NCBI RefSeq assembly: GCF_022436675.1
Contig: NZ_JAKUJZ010000005.1
Coordinates: 434,001-498,000 of the forward strand
Length of the DNA stretch: 64,000 nt
DNA from: Rheinheimera hassiensis
GTDB lineage: Bacteria > Pseudomonadota > Gammaproteobacteria > Enterobacterales > Alteromonadaceae
Reading direction: 5' to 3'
In this document: piece after piece, positions 18,754 through 29,009 of the stretch
How positions within the stretch are numbered: position 1 is the stretch's first letter
Layout: the number at the start of each line of letters is the position of its first letter
Notes under the pieces: model-generated
Database searches by the model: none
What the model was told of the DNA's origin: nothing
Seen by the model: only the letters and a program-made list of their open reading frames with translations
Program-made: the position numbers and the translations under genes

Positions 18754-20135
18754 TAATCGTCCTCAAACCTGGCGCTACCGGCGTAGTTATCAAAGCGCGA
18801 GTAACGGCCATGAAAGGTTAAGCGCACCCGGCCAATCGGGCCGTTCCGCTGTTTACCTATAATAACTTCTGCGGTGCCTTTGTCCGGGCTGTCGTCGTTA
18901 TACACCTCGTCGCGGTAGATAAACATAATTAAGTCGGCATCCTGCTCGATAGAGCCGGACTCACGCAAGTCGGAGTTTACCGGGCGTTTGTCGGCACGCT
19001 GCTCCAACGACCGGTTAAGCTGCGACAGTGCCACTACCGGCACTTTCAGCTCTTTGGCAAGTGCTTTTAACGAGCGGGAAATCTCGGCAATTTCTAAGGT
19101 ACGGTTGTCACTCATACCAGGCACTGTCATTAGCTGTAAATAGTCGACCATGATCATGCTTAAGCCGCCATGTTCGCGCGCCACCCGCCGTGCCCGCGAA
19201 CGCACCTCGGTGGGTGTTAAACCCGAGCCGTCATCGATGTACATTTTGCCTTTGGTGTTCAAAAGCTCTATGGCTGAAGACAGTCGAGCCCAGTCTTCAT
19301 CTTCCAACTGGCCGGTCCGGACCTTGGTTTGGTCAATGCGGCCTAAGGAAGCCAGCATACGCATCATAATTTGTTCGGATGGCATCTCTAAGCTGAAAAT
19401 CAGCACCGGCTTATCCGAGGTAATGGCCGCATGCTCACACAGGTTCATCGCGAAGGTGGTTTTACCCATCGACGGACGGGCGGCAACAATAATCAGGTCT
19501 GACGGTTGCATACCGTTGGTCATTTTATCTAAATCGACATAGCCGGTAGATACCCCGGTAACGCCATCATACGGCGAGCGGAACAGCTCATCAATTTTTT
19601 CAATGGTTTTAGCCAGGATACTGTTGATAGGCTCCGGGCCTTCATTGGCATTAGTGCGCTGTTCGGCAATTTTAAATACTTTGGTCTCAGCAAAGTCCAG
19701 CAGCTCGGCTGAGGTGCGCCCCTGAGTGTCGTAACCAGCGTCGGCAATATCGTGCGCTACTGAAATCATATCGCGCACTACGGCGCGCTCACGCACTATT
19801 TCAGCGTAAGCCAGAATATTGGCGGCACTGGGGGTATTTTTGGCAATTTCGCCTAAATAAGCAAAACCGCCGACATCGTCCAGCTGCAGGTTAGCTTCTA
19901 AATTTTCCGATACGGTAATAATATCAATTGGCTGGGTGGCCTCTGCCAGACGCGACATGGCAGCGAAAATAAAGCGGTGCGCGCGCAGGTAAAAATCCTG
20001 CTCGACAACTTTTTCTGCCACTCGGTCCCAGGCCTCGTTATCCAGCATTAAGCCGCCAAGTACCGACTGCTCAGCTTCTATCGAATGGGGCGGCATTTTA
20101 ACCGCAGCAACCTGCTTGTCTTTAATACTACTCAT
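18753..20135 (-). CDS. dnaB: Replicative DNA helicase
   Basis: DnaB (460 aa) is the hexameric ring helicase that leads the replication fork. The N-terminal primase-interacting domain (PHSIEAEQSVLGGLMLDNEAWD) precedes the RecA-like motor with Walker A ARPSMGKTTFA and Walker B MIMVDYLQLM. The longer frame extends to 20192, but the ATG at 20135 (MSSIKDKQ) is preceded by CAGGTG and aligns with the family start. It sits downstream of the rpsF-rplI unit but beyond that unit's terminator, so it probably has its own promoter. Confidence 0.97.
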   Translation of the reverse strand: MSSIKDKQVAAVKMPPHSIEAEQSVLGGLMLDNEAWDRVAEKVVEQDFYLRAHRFIFAAMSRLAEATQPIDIITVSENLEANLQLDDVGGFAYLGEIAKNTPSAANILAYAEIVRERAVVRDMISVAHDIADAGYDTQGRTSAELLDFAETKVFKIAEQRTNANEGPEPINSILAKTIEKIDELFRSPYDGVTGVSTGYVDLDKMTNGMQPSDLIIVAARPSMGKTTFAMNLCEHAAITSDKPVLIFSLEMPSEQIMMRMLASLGRIDQTKVRTGQLEDEDWARLSSAIELLNTKGKMYIDDGSGLTPTEVRSRARRVAREHGGLSMIMVDYLQLMTVPGMSDNRTLEIAEISRSLKALAKELKVPVVALSQLNRSLEQRADKRPVNSDLRESGSIEQDADLIMFIYRDEVYNDDSPDKGTAEVIIGKQRNGPIGRVRLTFHGRYSRFDNYAGSARFEDD

Positions 20136-20264
20136 AACACCTGTTTCAGTTAGCGAAAACAGCATAATGCTAACCCGCCGCAGGCAGATCACAAAGCGAA
20201 GTGTCAGATATTTTTATCGGCTTAACGAAACAAACGGGATAAACAACAACGGGGAAAACAGAGG

Positions 20265-20294
20265 AAAAAGCGCACTGCATATACAGTGCGCTTT
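20265..20294 (-). terminator. Terminator of the rpsF-priB-rpsR-rplI operon
   Basis: AAAGCGCACTG / CAGTGCGCTTT, an 11-bp perfect stem with a 6-nt loop. It runs into T5 on the minus strand, 9 nt beyond the rplI stop. Confidence 0.9.
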
Positions 20295-20302
20295 AAAGCT
20301 TA

Positions 20303-20755
20303 TTAAGCTTCTGCGATTACTACAATTTTTACAGTTGCAGTAACTTCAGCGTGTAACTGAACGTCGATTTCGTACTCGCCAGTTTCACGTAAAGTACCTG
20401 TAGGCAGTTTAACTTCTGCTTTAGATACTTTAACGCCAGCTTCAGTGATCGCATCAGCGATATCACGGGTGCCAACTGAACCGAACAGCTTGCCTTCGTC
20501 ACCGGCTTTAGAAGCAATAGTCACTTCACCCAGCGCAGCAATTTTAGCAGCACGGTCGTTAGCAGCTGTTAAATCATCAGCTAATTTAGCTTCTAATTCA
20601 GCGCGACGGGCTTCGAATTTCTCGATGTTAGCCTTGGTAGCCGGAACTGCTTTACCCTGTGGGAATAAGAAGTTACGAGCATAACCTGACTTAACAGCTA
20701 CATTGTCACCTAAACCACCAAGGTTAGAGACTTTGTCTAACAGAATAATTTGCAT
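20303..20755 (-). CDS. rplI: 50S ribosomal protein L9
   Basis: The 150-aa L9 begins [32 protein letters not shown] in family style (N-terminal 23S-binding domain), followed by the long connecting helix and the C-terminal RNA-binding domain. It is the last gene of the rpsF operon, 19 nt after rpsR. Confidence 0.98.
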   Translation of the reverse strand: MQIILLDKVSNLGGLGDNVAVKSGYARNFLFPQGKAVPATKANIEKFEARRAELEAKLADDLTAANDRAAKIAALGEVTIASKAGDEGKLFGSVGTRDIADAITEAGVKVSKAEVKLPTGTLRETGEYEIDVQLHAEVTATVKIVVIAEA

Positions 20756-20774
20756 TGCTTATACCCCTTCTGTA

Positions 20775-21002
20775 TTAACTGTGTGAGTCGCTGTAAGGCA
20801 GCAGAGCCAGGTAGCGTGCGCGCTTAATAGCACGAGCCAGTTGGCGCTGATACTTAGCGCTGGTACCAGTAATACGGCTAGGTACGATCTTACCGCTTTC
20901 TGTAACGTAGTTTTTCAGAACAACGGTATCTTTGTAATCAATCTCTACAGTGCCTTCTGCAGAAAAACGGCAGAATTTACGGCGACGGAAAAAACGTGAC
21001 AT
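20775..21002 (-). CDS. rpsR: 30S ribosomal protein S18
   Basis: The 75-aa basic protein contains [27 protein letters not shown] and the RNA-binding [21 protein letters not shown]18 binds 16S rRNA as a heterodimer with S6, whose gene opens this operon. Confidence 0.98.
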   Translation of the reverse strand: MSRFFRRRKFCRFSAEGTVEIDYKDTVVLKNYVTESGKIVPSRITGTSAKYQRQLARAIKRARYLALLPYSDSHS

Positions 21003-21013
21003 TTGCCTGTCTC

Positions 21014-21319
21014 CTAACTTATTTGTTCAATTTGTTGCGCATGCAGCACCAGCTTAGCTTGTCCGCTGCGGCTTTGGTGGCGGTTTAAAAAACCTGTCAC
21101 CTTTACCATGTTGCCCAACGTTAACTGTCGGGTATGTTGTGTTAGTGCGGCTCCGGTAAGTACTACCTGTATCCTGACATAGGCCTGGCGGTTTAAGCCG
21201 GCTTCCATCTGGTTACTGCGGTGTTCTAACACCAAAACCGTATGCGGTATGCCCGCAGGACTTTCGCTGTGCTCCGGTTGACGGCAGATACTGCCAACCA
21301 GTACGGTGCTATTGTCCAT
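21014..21319 (-). CDS. priB: Primosomal replication protein N
   Basis: A 101-aa OB-fold protein that helps PriA reload the replisome at collapsed forks by binding single-stranded DNA. Matching segments are [37 protein letters not shown] and [10 protein letters not shown]. Its place between rpsF and rpsR is the standard enterobacterial and alteromonad order. The frame could begin at a TTG at 21328, but I prefer the ATG at 21319, which aligns with the family N-terminus; neither has a strong ribosome binding site and translation is probably coupled to rpsF. Confidence 0.92.
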   Translation of the reverse strand: MDNSTVLVGSICRQPEHSESPAGIPHTVLVLEHRSNQMEAGLNRQAYVRIQVVLTGAALTQHTRQLTLGNMVKVTGFLNRHQSRSGQAKLVLHAQQIEQIS

Positions 21320-21329
21320 TAACAACAAC

Positions 21330-21707
21330 TTACTCTTCGTTTGCTACTTGCTCTTCATGTTCGCGAGGAGCACGCTCACGACGTTCATCACGTACTTTAG
21401 CCATTGGTGATGGCTCAACTACGGCACTGTCTGTGCGCATAATCAGGTTACGTAATACCGCGTCGTTGTAGCGGAAGTTAGTTTCCAGCTCATCAATCAC
21501 AGTTTGTGGTGCTTCTACGTTCATCAGAACATAGTGAGCTTTATGCAACTTCTGGATTGGGTAAGCCAGTTGACGACGGCCCCAATCTTCCAGACGGTGA
21601 ATAGAACCACCCGCTTCTTTGATTGAACCAGTGTAACGCTCAATCATGCCAGGTACTTGTTCACTCTGATCAGGGTGAACCATAAAAACGATTTCGTAAT
21701 GACGCAT
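21330..21707 (-). CDS. rpsF: 30S ribosomal protein S6
   Basis: S6 (125 aa) starts [19 protein letters not shown] and carries [18 protein letters not shown] and an acidic/Arg-rich tail. Some S6 proteins receive C-terminal glutamates from RimK; this one already ends in VANEE. First gene of the operon, with an AGGAG site and a structured leader upstream. Confidence 0.98.
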   Translation of the reverse strand: MRHYEIVFMVHPDQSEQVPGMIERYTGSIKEAGGSIHRLEDWGRRQLAYPIQKLHKAHYVLMNVEAPQTVIDELETNFRYNDAVLRNLIMRTDSAVVEPSPMAKVRDERRERAPREHEEQVANEE

Positions 21708-21729
21708 TGTAGCTCCTTACGGTTAGTAA

Positions 21730-21765
21730 GCCTCGGGGGAACTCGGCCGGGGTTCTCATGGAGGC
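21730..21765 (-). promoter_or_regulatory. Probable S6:S18 autoregulatory leader of rpsF
   Basis: Between promoter and rpsF start, the minus-strand RNA can form an outer GCCTC / GAGGC stem and an inner GAAC / GTTC stem closing on a loop with CCCCGGCCGA. Known rpsF leaders present a CCG element in this kind of bulged hairpin, which the S6:S18 dimer binds to repress its own operon. The match is by position and the CCG motif only. Confidence 0.55.
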
Positions 21766-21798
21766 AAGGAACGTTAGGTGTATGGCCGAAGGTCGCGT

Positions 21799-21827
21799 AT
21801 TTTACGGACTTAGCGGGTAAATAACAA
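21799..21827 (-). promoter_or_regulatory. Sigma-70-type promoter of the rpsF operon
   Basis: On the minus strand, TTGTTA (-35) and TAAAAT (-10) are separated by exactly 17 bp, about 90 nt before the rpsF start, leaving room for the leader hairpin. Confidence 0.65.
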
Positions 21828-21875
21828 GCAGAAAGCAATCAATTTGAAAGATTAAGCAGGTAAAAGCGAGTGATA

Positions 21876-22115
21876 GCGCAGCCACAAACCCATTTCGCGT
21901 AAGCGAAGGCGGCGGACAAATTCGTCGGGAACGAATTTGGCAAGCTGAGCTGAGCCGCCTCACTGAGGGCAGGATTGCCCGAGGTGTCATTGTGGCGAGC
22001 ATAACACTCACTTTTACCGGCAACTTCAAAGCAAGGCTAGCTATTTCGCTGTGCTCGCCACAGCAACTCGTTCGCTGCTTGCGCGCTCACTCAGACACTC
22101 TGTGGCTGCGCAATC
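21876..22115. repeat. Palindrome-dense intergenic block bounded by inverted repeats
   Basis: The 455-bp gap between rpsF and rlmB has no plausible gene. A block within it is flanked by GCGCAGCCACA (21876-21886) and its complement TGTGGCTGCGC (22101-22111). Nested inside are TTCGC-GTAA-GCGAA (21894), GGCGGC / GCCGCC (21908, 21954) around CAAATTCGT / ACGAATTTG (21917, 21931), GGGCA-GGAT-TGCCC (21967), and TGTGGCGAGCA / TGCTCGCCACA (21991, 22052). The arrangement looks like a non-autonomous mobile or structured repeat, but no target-site duplication is evident. Confidence 0.5.
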
Positions 22116-22162
22116 GAAACACCTAACCTTTGCTATCGCCCAAAAGCAATCGGGGGAGGAGT

Positions 22163-22894
22163 TTACTGGCGCTGGCGCACGGCTTCAAATAAGCAGATAC
22201 CGGCAGCAACCGATACGTTAAGGCTGGACACACTGCCAAACATCGGAATTTTTACCAGGCTGTCGCAGGTTTCACGGGTTAAGCGGCGCAGGCCTTCGCC
22301 TTCGGCGCCCAGTACCAGCGCCAACGGGCCTTTAAAATCGGCCTGGTAAATGCTGGTATCGGTTTCACCGGCGGTGCCGACTACCCAAACACCGGCTTCC
22401 TGCAATTCGCGCAAGGTACGGGCTAAGTTGGTTACGGTAATAAAAGGCACGCTCTCTGCTGCGCCACAGGCTACTTTACGTACCACTGAGGTTAGCTTTA
22501 CTGAACGATCTTTTGGCGATACCACCGCATGCACACCAGCCGCATCGGCGCTGCGTAAAATAGCGCCTAAATTGTGCGGGTCTGTTACGCCATCGAGGAT
22601 CAGAATAAATGGCTTTTCCTGCTGCTCAACAATGGCGGCTAAATCTGCTTCGCTGCCGCTACTTTGTAACCGGGCTTTAGCAATAATCCCCTGATGCTGG
22701 CCGCCAACCATATCGTCCATAGTTTTGCGGTTACAAAACTGTACCGACACACCGTTTTGCCGTGCTTGCTGGATTAACGGCTGCATGCGCTTGTCGTCGC
22801 GATCTTTCATCACAAACAACTCCAGCACATCCTGCGGTGCGCGTTGTAATAATGCTCCTACCGCATGAATACCAAAGACCAGATCTGCGCTCAT
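22163..22894 (-). CDS. rlmB: 23S rRNA (guanosine-2251-2'-O)-methyltransferase
   Basis: This 243-aa SpoU-family knotted methyltransferase has an N-terminal L30e-like substrate-binding domain and a SAM-binding trefoil knot (ILDGVTDPHNLGAILRSADA, LVLGAEGEGLRRLTRETCD and SLNVSVAAGI). RlmB 2'-O-methylates G2251 in the 23S peptidyl-transferase P loop. It follows rnr on the same strand, as in E. coli, but a 179-bp gap holding a structured repeat separates them. Confidence 0.96.
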   Translation of the reverse strand: MSADLVFGIHAVGALLQRAPQDVLELFVMKDRDDKRMQPLIQQARQNGVSVQFCNRKTMDDMVGGQHQGIIAKARLQSSGSEADLAAIVEQQEKPFILILDGVTDPHNLGAILRSADAAGVHAVVSPKDRSVKLTSVVRKVACGAAESVPFITVTNLARTLRELQEAGVWVVGTAGETDTSIYQADFKGPLALVLGAEGEGLRRLTRETCDSLVKIPMFGSVSSLNVSVAAGICLFEAVRQRQ

Positions 22895-22955
22895 TGTTAA
22901 CCCTTAATGCCGACACTTAAAAAAGCCGGCAGTTTACCTTAGATTCCGAAATTAG

Positions 22956-23054
22956 CGAACCAGTATGCTCTAAGCCAACCGTTGAAGGCATGGATGCCTG
23001 AGTCGAGCCTATAGGGACATATTCACGGCGTGTTGGCGTGGGCATACTGGTTCG
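22956..23054. repeat. Structured intergenic repeat, copy A (rnr-rlmB gap)
   Basis: An outer stem CGAACCAGTATGC (22956-22968) pairs perfectly with GCATACTGGTTCG (23042-23054), and an inner GCCAAC / GTTGGC stem follows. They enclose a 52-nt core (22980-23031) with hairpin AGGCA-TGGA-TGCCT, a GAGCC...AGGGA segment flanked by TAT / ATA, and TTCACGGCGT. The core matches the one at 42781-42832 in 39 of 52 positions. Function unknown. Confidence 0.75.
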
Positions 23055-23073
23055 TTAGTGCATAAGCCAATCG

Positions 23074-25413
23074 TTACTTAGCCTTACGTCGTGGCTTTTT
23101 ACGCGCCGTAATATTACGCGCGCCTTTGGGCTTAGCTTCTGCACCTTTCACTGCAGGTGCTACTTTACCGGTAGCACGTTTGCCGCCTTTAGCTGAACCT
23201 TGCTTCGACGCTTTAATTTGCTCTTTGCTGACCACTCGTGTTGGCTCGCCCACTAAGACTAAATCAATTTTTCGCGCTTCAAGGTTAACCGCTGCCACTT
23301 TCACTTTCAGTAAATCACCCATGCGATAGGTTACTTTGCCATGCTCGCCGCTTAGGGTATGGCGCTCGGCGTCAAAGTGGTAGTAATCGTTCTGCAGCGA
23401 GGTGACATGCACCAGGCCTTCGATATACAACTCGGTTAAACGCACAAATAAACCAAAGCTGGTAACGGTAGATACTACGCCGTCAAACTCTGCGCCCAAG
23501 TGGTCCTGCATATATTCGCATTTTAACCAGTCGGCTACTTCGCGGGTGGCGTCATCGGCACGGCGCTCTGTCATCGAGCACTGCTCGCCCAGCGGGGTGA
23601 TTTCGGCTTCAGAATACTCACGCGCTCCGGTAACTTTCTGGCCTTGTTTGGCCAGTAAAGCTTTAATACCACGGTGCAGCACTAAATCCGGGTAACGGCG
23701 GATGGGTGAGGTAAAGTGAGCATAAGCTTCCAGTGCCAAACCAAAGTGGCCCTGATTATCGCCCTGATACACGGCCTGCTTCATTGAACGCAGCATGGTA
23801 GTTTCAATCAGCTCACGATCCGGCCGGTCGCCGATTTTTTCCAGCGTTTGCGTGAGCTCCAGCGGGGTTGGCTCGGCTGATAAATTCGCTTCGATACCCA
23901 GCTCAGCTAAAAAGCGGCGGAAGTTGTCAAAGCGGTCTGCATCGGGGCGTTCGTGCACTCGGAAAAGCGTATGGGCTTCGTGCTTTTCAATAAAGCGTGC
24001 TGCGGCCACGTTGGCCATAATCATGCACTCTTCAATGATCTTGTGCGATTCAACCCGGTGCACCGGTACAATTTGCTCAATTTTACGGTGGCTGTTAAAC
24101 ACAAAGCGGGTTTCAACCGTTTCAAACTCTATAGCGCCGCGTTGGCCGCGCACTTTGGCCAGCTTTTTATACAGGCTGTTCAGCGTTTCAATGTTGGTCA
24201 GGTTGGCCGCATATTGCTGACGCAGCTCAGGGTCGCCCTGCAGTATTTTATGCACCTTGTTATAGGTTAAGCGTGCACTGGAATGCATTACGGCTTCATA
24301 AAACTGATAGCTGTCGAGTTTGCCGCTGGCGCTGATATGCATATCGGCGACTAAACATAAACGGTCGGTATGCGGGTTAAGCGAACACAGGCCGTTAGAT
24401 AATGCTTCGGGCAGCATCGGCACCACGTGATCGGGGAAATACACCGAATTGCCGCGCTCTATTGCCGTGTTATCCAGCACCGTATACGGCAGTACATAAG
24501 CGCTAACATCAGCAATGGCAACCCATAAACGCCAGCCGCCGTTGTCTTTGGCTTCAGCGTAAACGGCATCATCAAAATCGCGCGCATCTTCACCATCAAT
24601 GGTAATTAAACCTAATTGGGTTAAATCGACACGGCCCTGCTTGGCTGCTTCCGGCACTTCTTCGCCGTATTTAGCCACTTGTTTTAATACTGCATCAGAA
24701 AACACATGCGGAATTTGATGATTGCGAATAGCAATTTCAATTTCCATCCCGGGTGCCATATGCTCGCCCAGTACTTCGGTGACTTTACCAACCGCATTAA
24801 CCCGTTTTGATGGCCGCTGGGTTATTTCTACCAACACCACCTGACCGTGCCTGGCCTCGCCTTGCTCACCATCAGGGATAACAATATCCTGGGTAATGCG
24901 CGGGTCATCCGGCACTACTACACCTAAAGCGAAATCTTTGTAATATCGGCCTACTATCGGCTCGGCGCGTGACTCTAATACCCGTACTACGCGGGCTTCA
25001 ATTTTATCTTTACTGTTTACGCTTTGCGCTGTCGCCAGTACGATATCGCCGTGCAGCAAGCGCTGCATTTCAAAATTGGGGATAAACCAATCCGGCCCGC
25101 CCTGCTCCAGCTTTAAAAAGCCAAAGCCTTCGCGGTGGCCCAATACCGTGCCTTTAACCAGGTCCATATTATCGACCAGGCCATAGCGGCGGTTTTTGGT
25201 ATAAATTAACTGGCCATCACGTTCCATGGCACGCAAGCGTTTTTTCAGCGCGAAAATAGCATCGTCATCGCTTAAACCCAGCTCTGCAACTAATTCTTCA
25301 AAATAAGCGGGGCTTTGGCGTTTTTCGATATGCTCGAGAATAAATTCACGGCTGGGGATAGGGTTGTCATATTTTTCCTGCTCACGCGCAAGATGCGGAT
25401 CATTTACCGTCAT
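23074..25413 (-). CDS. rnr: Ribonuclease R
   Basis: The 779-aa 3'-5' exoribonuclease degrades structured RNA and takes part in rRNA quality control and trans-translation. Domain order is an N-terminal helix-turn-helix (about 20-85), two cold-shock domains, the RNB catalytic domain with TIDGEDARDFDDAVY (four Asp ligands for Mg), an S1 domain near 645-725, and a Lys/Arg-rich tail ending KKPRRKAK that suits binding of structured RNA and SmpB. The start is MTVNDPHLAREQEKY at the ATG at 25413. Confidence 0.97.
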   Translation of the reverse strand: MTVNDPHLAREQEKYDNPIPSREFILEHIEKRQSPAYFEELVAELGLSDDDAIFALKKRLRAMERDGQLIYTKNRRYGLVDNMDLVKGTVLGHREGFGFLKLEQGGPDWFIPNFEMQRLLHGDIVLATAQSVNSKDKIEARVVRVLESRAEPIVGRYYKDFALGVVVPDDPRITQDIVIPDGEQGEARHGQVVLVEITQRPSKRVNAVGKVTEVLGEHMAPGMEIEIAIRNHQIPHVFSDAVLKQVAKYGEEVPEAAKQGRVDLTQLGLITIDGEDARDFDDAVYAEAKDNGGWRLWVAIADVSAYVLPYTVLDNTAIERGNSVYFPDHVVPMLPEALSNGLCSLNPHTDRLCLVADMHISASGKLDSYQFYEAVMHSSARLTYNKVHKILQGDPELRQQYAANLTNIETLNSLYKKLAKVRGQRGAIEFETVETRFVFNSHRKIEQIVPVHRVESHKIIEECMIMANVAAARFIEKHEAHTLFRVHERPDADRFDNFRRFLAELGIEANLSAEPTPLELTQTLEKIGDRPDRELIETTMLRSMKQAVYQGDNQGHFGLALEAYAHFTSPIRRYPDLVLHRGIKALLAKQGQKVTGAREYSEAEITPLGEQCSMTERRADDATREVADWLKCEYMQDHLGAEFDGVVSTVTSFGLFVRLTELYIEGLVHVTSLQNDYYHFDAERHTLSGEHGKVTYRMGDLLKVKVAAVNLEARKIDLVLVGEPTRVVSKEQIKASKQGSAKGGKRATGKVAPAVKGAEAKPKGARNITARKKPRRKAK

Positions 25414-25479
25414 TAAGTTATCTTTTGTTTCCTAAATTGTGTTAAGTGTAACAGCTAAACCGGGTTATGAGTATGAACT

Positions 25480-26100
25480 TCATTTTACCGGCCGTTTGGC
25501 ATTGGCCACTACCCGTGCGGGCATTTTTTGGCTTAGCTTGCCAAGCAACTGTTGTATTTGTTTATGTGTACCGGCATCTGCCGTTACCGCATTATGCAAC
25601 CAACGATAGCTTTGTTCAAAATCTACCGGGCTGCCATGGCCTTCAGTCAGCATTTGCGCCAAACGTAACTGCGCTTTTAAATTACCCAGTGCCGAGGCTT
25701 CACGCAAATAAATGATTGCTTTATCGGTATCGGGCTGCACAAAGCGGCCAATATGATAATAACGGCCCACTTGTTCTAAACCCTCTGGTAAGCCTTGCCC
25801 TGCAGCTTGTAACATCAGATCCCAGCCACGCTCTACATTGCGTGGCACGCAAACCGCATAAGCCAGCATATCACCATACAGAAACTGATACGCTGGCAAC
25901 TGCATAATATCCGCCCGGGCTTCTATATCACGAACCAGTTGGCATTCATCGGCCCGTACGCGCTTAAGATGGCTATTGGTGCGGATCAATGCCAACAGTT
26001 CATCCTGAGAATACAACTGCACGGCTTCCAGCTCTTGCGCCTGGGTTAGCGGCGTTTGCAGCATCAGAACGGCCAGCACCAGCCATAGAGTTTTAGTCAT
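25480..26100 (-). CDS. motX: Sodium-driven polar flagellar motor protein MotX
   Basis: The 206-aa protein has a signal peptide (residues 1-21) and Sel1-like repeats: GLPEGLEQVGRYYHIGRFVQ, KAIIYLREASALGNLKAQLRL and SYRWLHNAV. The block ADECQLVRDIEARADIMQLP followed by FLYGDMLAYAVCVPR matches MotX of Vibrio and Shewanella, including the paired cysteines. MotX joins MotY in the periplasmic T-ring around the motor and recruits the Na+ stator PomAB. Monocistronic; no other flagellar gene is in the window. Confidence 0.9.
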   Translation of the reverse strand: MTKTLWLVLAVLMLQTPLTQAQELEAVQLYSQDELLALIRTNSHLKRVRADECQLVRDIEARADIMQLPAYQFLYGDMLAYAVCVPRNVERGWDLMLQAAGQGLPEGLEQVGRYYHIGRFVQPDTDKAIIYLREASALGNLKAQLRLAQMLTEGHGSPVDFEQSYRWLHNAVTADAGTHKQIQQLLGKLSQKMPARVVANAKRPVK

Positions 26101-26173
26101 AATATGCGCCTGAAAATTGTCATCTTAGGCTTTATCGGCCAGAAGTGGCTTTTTTTAAGCAACTTCTGCGCCT

Positions 26174-27493
26174 TTATTGCTCGTTATTCAATATCCACGG
26201 AGCTGAAAGCCTTGGTTTTACTACCTCAGCACGCACTGTAGCGCTGCTTACAGCTACATCGCTGCAGCTGCCACTGGCAATGTAATTAACGGCTTCCGCA
26301 TAAAGTGGGTCAGTGATAACGCCCCAGTCACCGGTAATGTTGTCAGTAACCGGACAATTAGGTTGCAGGCCATTAAAATACTCGCCTTGATCCAGTGCGT
26401 TTACCGTCTGGAAGTTAATAGCAAACAACACATAATTGCCAATAATCTCCGGTTGCTGCCCTACAGGTTTGCCGCAAGTTGCGCTGCCAATTTGCACAAC
26501 ATCAACAAAAGGCGCCAGAGAATTAATCACCAGTTCACTGGACGAGCAACTGCCTTCGGTTGTCAGTACAAATACCCGCGGCAAGTTCAGCACACTGCGC
26601 CCGGCGCCAAGCGCAAACAATGTAGAATTATTCTTGGCGGTATTTTTGTCATTAAACTGATATTTTACAAACACTTCGCTCTGGACGAAGTTTCGGGCAA
26701 TTTGTGTACTAAGCTGGTTTGCCACGCGGATCAGGCCACCGCCGTTGTATCGCACATCCAACACCAGCTCATTAACCCCTTGCGCAACAAAATAGGCAAA
26801 AACTTGTTCCAGCTCAGACTCTGATAATTCGATAAAAGTATTAAATACCAGATAACCAATACGTTTGCTGCCTTGTGTCGTCACAGAGCGATGCAGCACA
26901 GTATTGGTAGTGACTTCTGTTTTAATAAAATCAGCGGCCAGCTCAGAGGCATCTGGTTTGCGCCAGACAAAGTTACGCATTACGCCATCTTCATTCGGGC
27001 CATAAATATCATCATTGGTCACCGTGCTGGCATCAAGCTGGCTTAACCACTGAGCAACACTCACCCCTTCAATTTCAATTATTTTATCGCCACGACGCAG
27101 GCCGTTTTGTGCTGCAGAACCATCATCATACACATAAGCAATTTGCAACGCGGTATCATTATCCGTTCTGATACTGGAGAAACCGTAACCGAAGAAGGTG
27201 GCGTTAATATAGCGATCTTCATATTCCTGCCGGGTAATTATAAAGCTATAACGATCCTGAGGCGCCGCGACAGCCTGTATTAATTCGCCAGGTGAACTGT
27301 AGCTATCAGGGTTTACAGAGGCCGGTAAGTCACGGTACCAAAGATAATCTTGCTGCAAAGCGCAGAACACCTGAGAGTTAATATCAGTGCGCTGGCAAAT
27401 ACTGGTTTGTCCTGTGCTGTCAGTGTCTATACTGCCTCCGCCACCACAAGCGGTAAGTGTTATTAACGCTGCTACCAATATAAAAATGCGCAT
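26174..27493 (-). CDS. S41-family (C-terminal processing-type) peptidase, lipoprotein
   Basis: A lipobox LTAC (Cys at residue 16) followed by GGGGS predicts an outer-membrane-anchored lipoprotein. A PDZ-like domain (about 110-190, DDGSAAQNGLRRGDKIIEIEG) precedes the S41 domain. ELVLDVRYNGGGLI, VLTTEGSCSSSELVINSLAP (catalytic Ser) and a GSATCGKPVGQ loop are visible. Members cleave at C-termini of periplasmic or exported proteins. The 439-aa length and lack of the tail-specific protease helical regions make it distinct from Prc; substrate unknown. Confidence 0.88.
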   Translation of the reverse strand: MRIFILVAALITLTACGGGGSIDTDSTGQTSICQRTDINSQVFCALQQDYLWYRDLPASVNPDSYSSPGELIQAVAAPQDRYSFIITRQEYEDRYINATFFGYGFSSIRTDNDTALQIAYVYDDGSAAQNGLRRGDKIIEIEGVSVAQWLSQLDASTVTNDDIYGPNEDGVMRNFVWRKPDASELAADFIKTEVTTNTVLHRSVTTQGSKRIGYLVFNTFIELSESELEQVFAYFVAQGVNELVLDVRYNGGGLIRVANQLSTQIARNFVQSEVFVKYQFNDKNTAKNNSTLFALGAGRSVLNLPRVFVLTTEGSCSSSELVINSLAPFVDVVQIGSATCGKPVGQQPEIIGNYVLFAINFQTVNALDQGEYFNGLQPNCPVTDNITGDWGVITDPLYAEAVNYIASGSCSDVAVSSATVRAEVVKPRLSAPWILNNEQ

Positions 27494-27531
27494 AACTGTC
27501 GCTCCATGTTTTGCTTTTTATCAGCATAAAC

Positions 27532-27559
27532 AAAAACGCTGCCAGGTGGCAGCGTTTTT
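27532..27559. terminator. Terminator after purA
   Basis: AAAAACGCTGCC-AGGT-GGCAGCGTTTTT: a strong palindrome with U-runs on both strands, 29 nt beyond the purA stop and upstream of the S41 peptidase gene start. Confidence 0.9.
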
Positions 27560-27588
27560 TATACGGTACAACTTAACAAACAGATGCC

Positions 27589-28941
<1,353 letters not shown>

Positions 28942-28955
28942 TCAGCCGTCTGGAG

Positions 28956-28985
28956 GAAAAAAAGCCGCTTTTTTCTCAGCGGCTT
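28956..28985 (-). terminator. Terminator after the PLP-enzyme gene
   Basis: On the minus strand, AAGCCGC / GCGGCTT with a 10-nt A-rich loop is followed by seven T residues. It lies 24 nt past the stop at 29010 and just upstream of purA. Confidence 0.85.
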
Positions 28986-29009
28986 AATTAATGGTTTTTA
29001 TTCAGTTAG

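Noticed and set aside
22956..23054. Repeat copies A and B as integron attC sites
   Set aside because: They lack the R' (GTTRRRY) and R'' (RYYYAAC) boxes in the required positions, no integrase gene is present, and the cassettes would not fit the gene layout.
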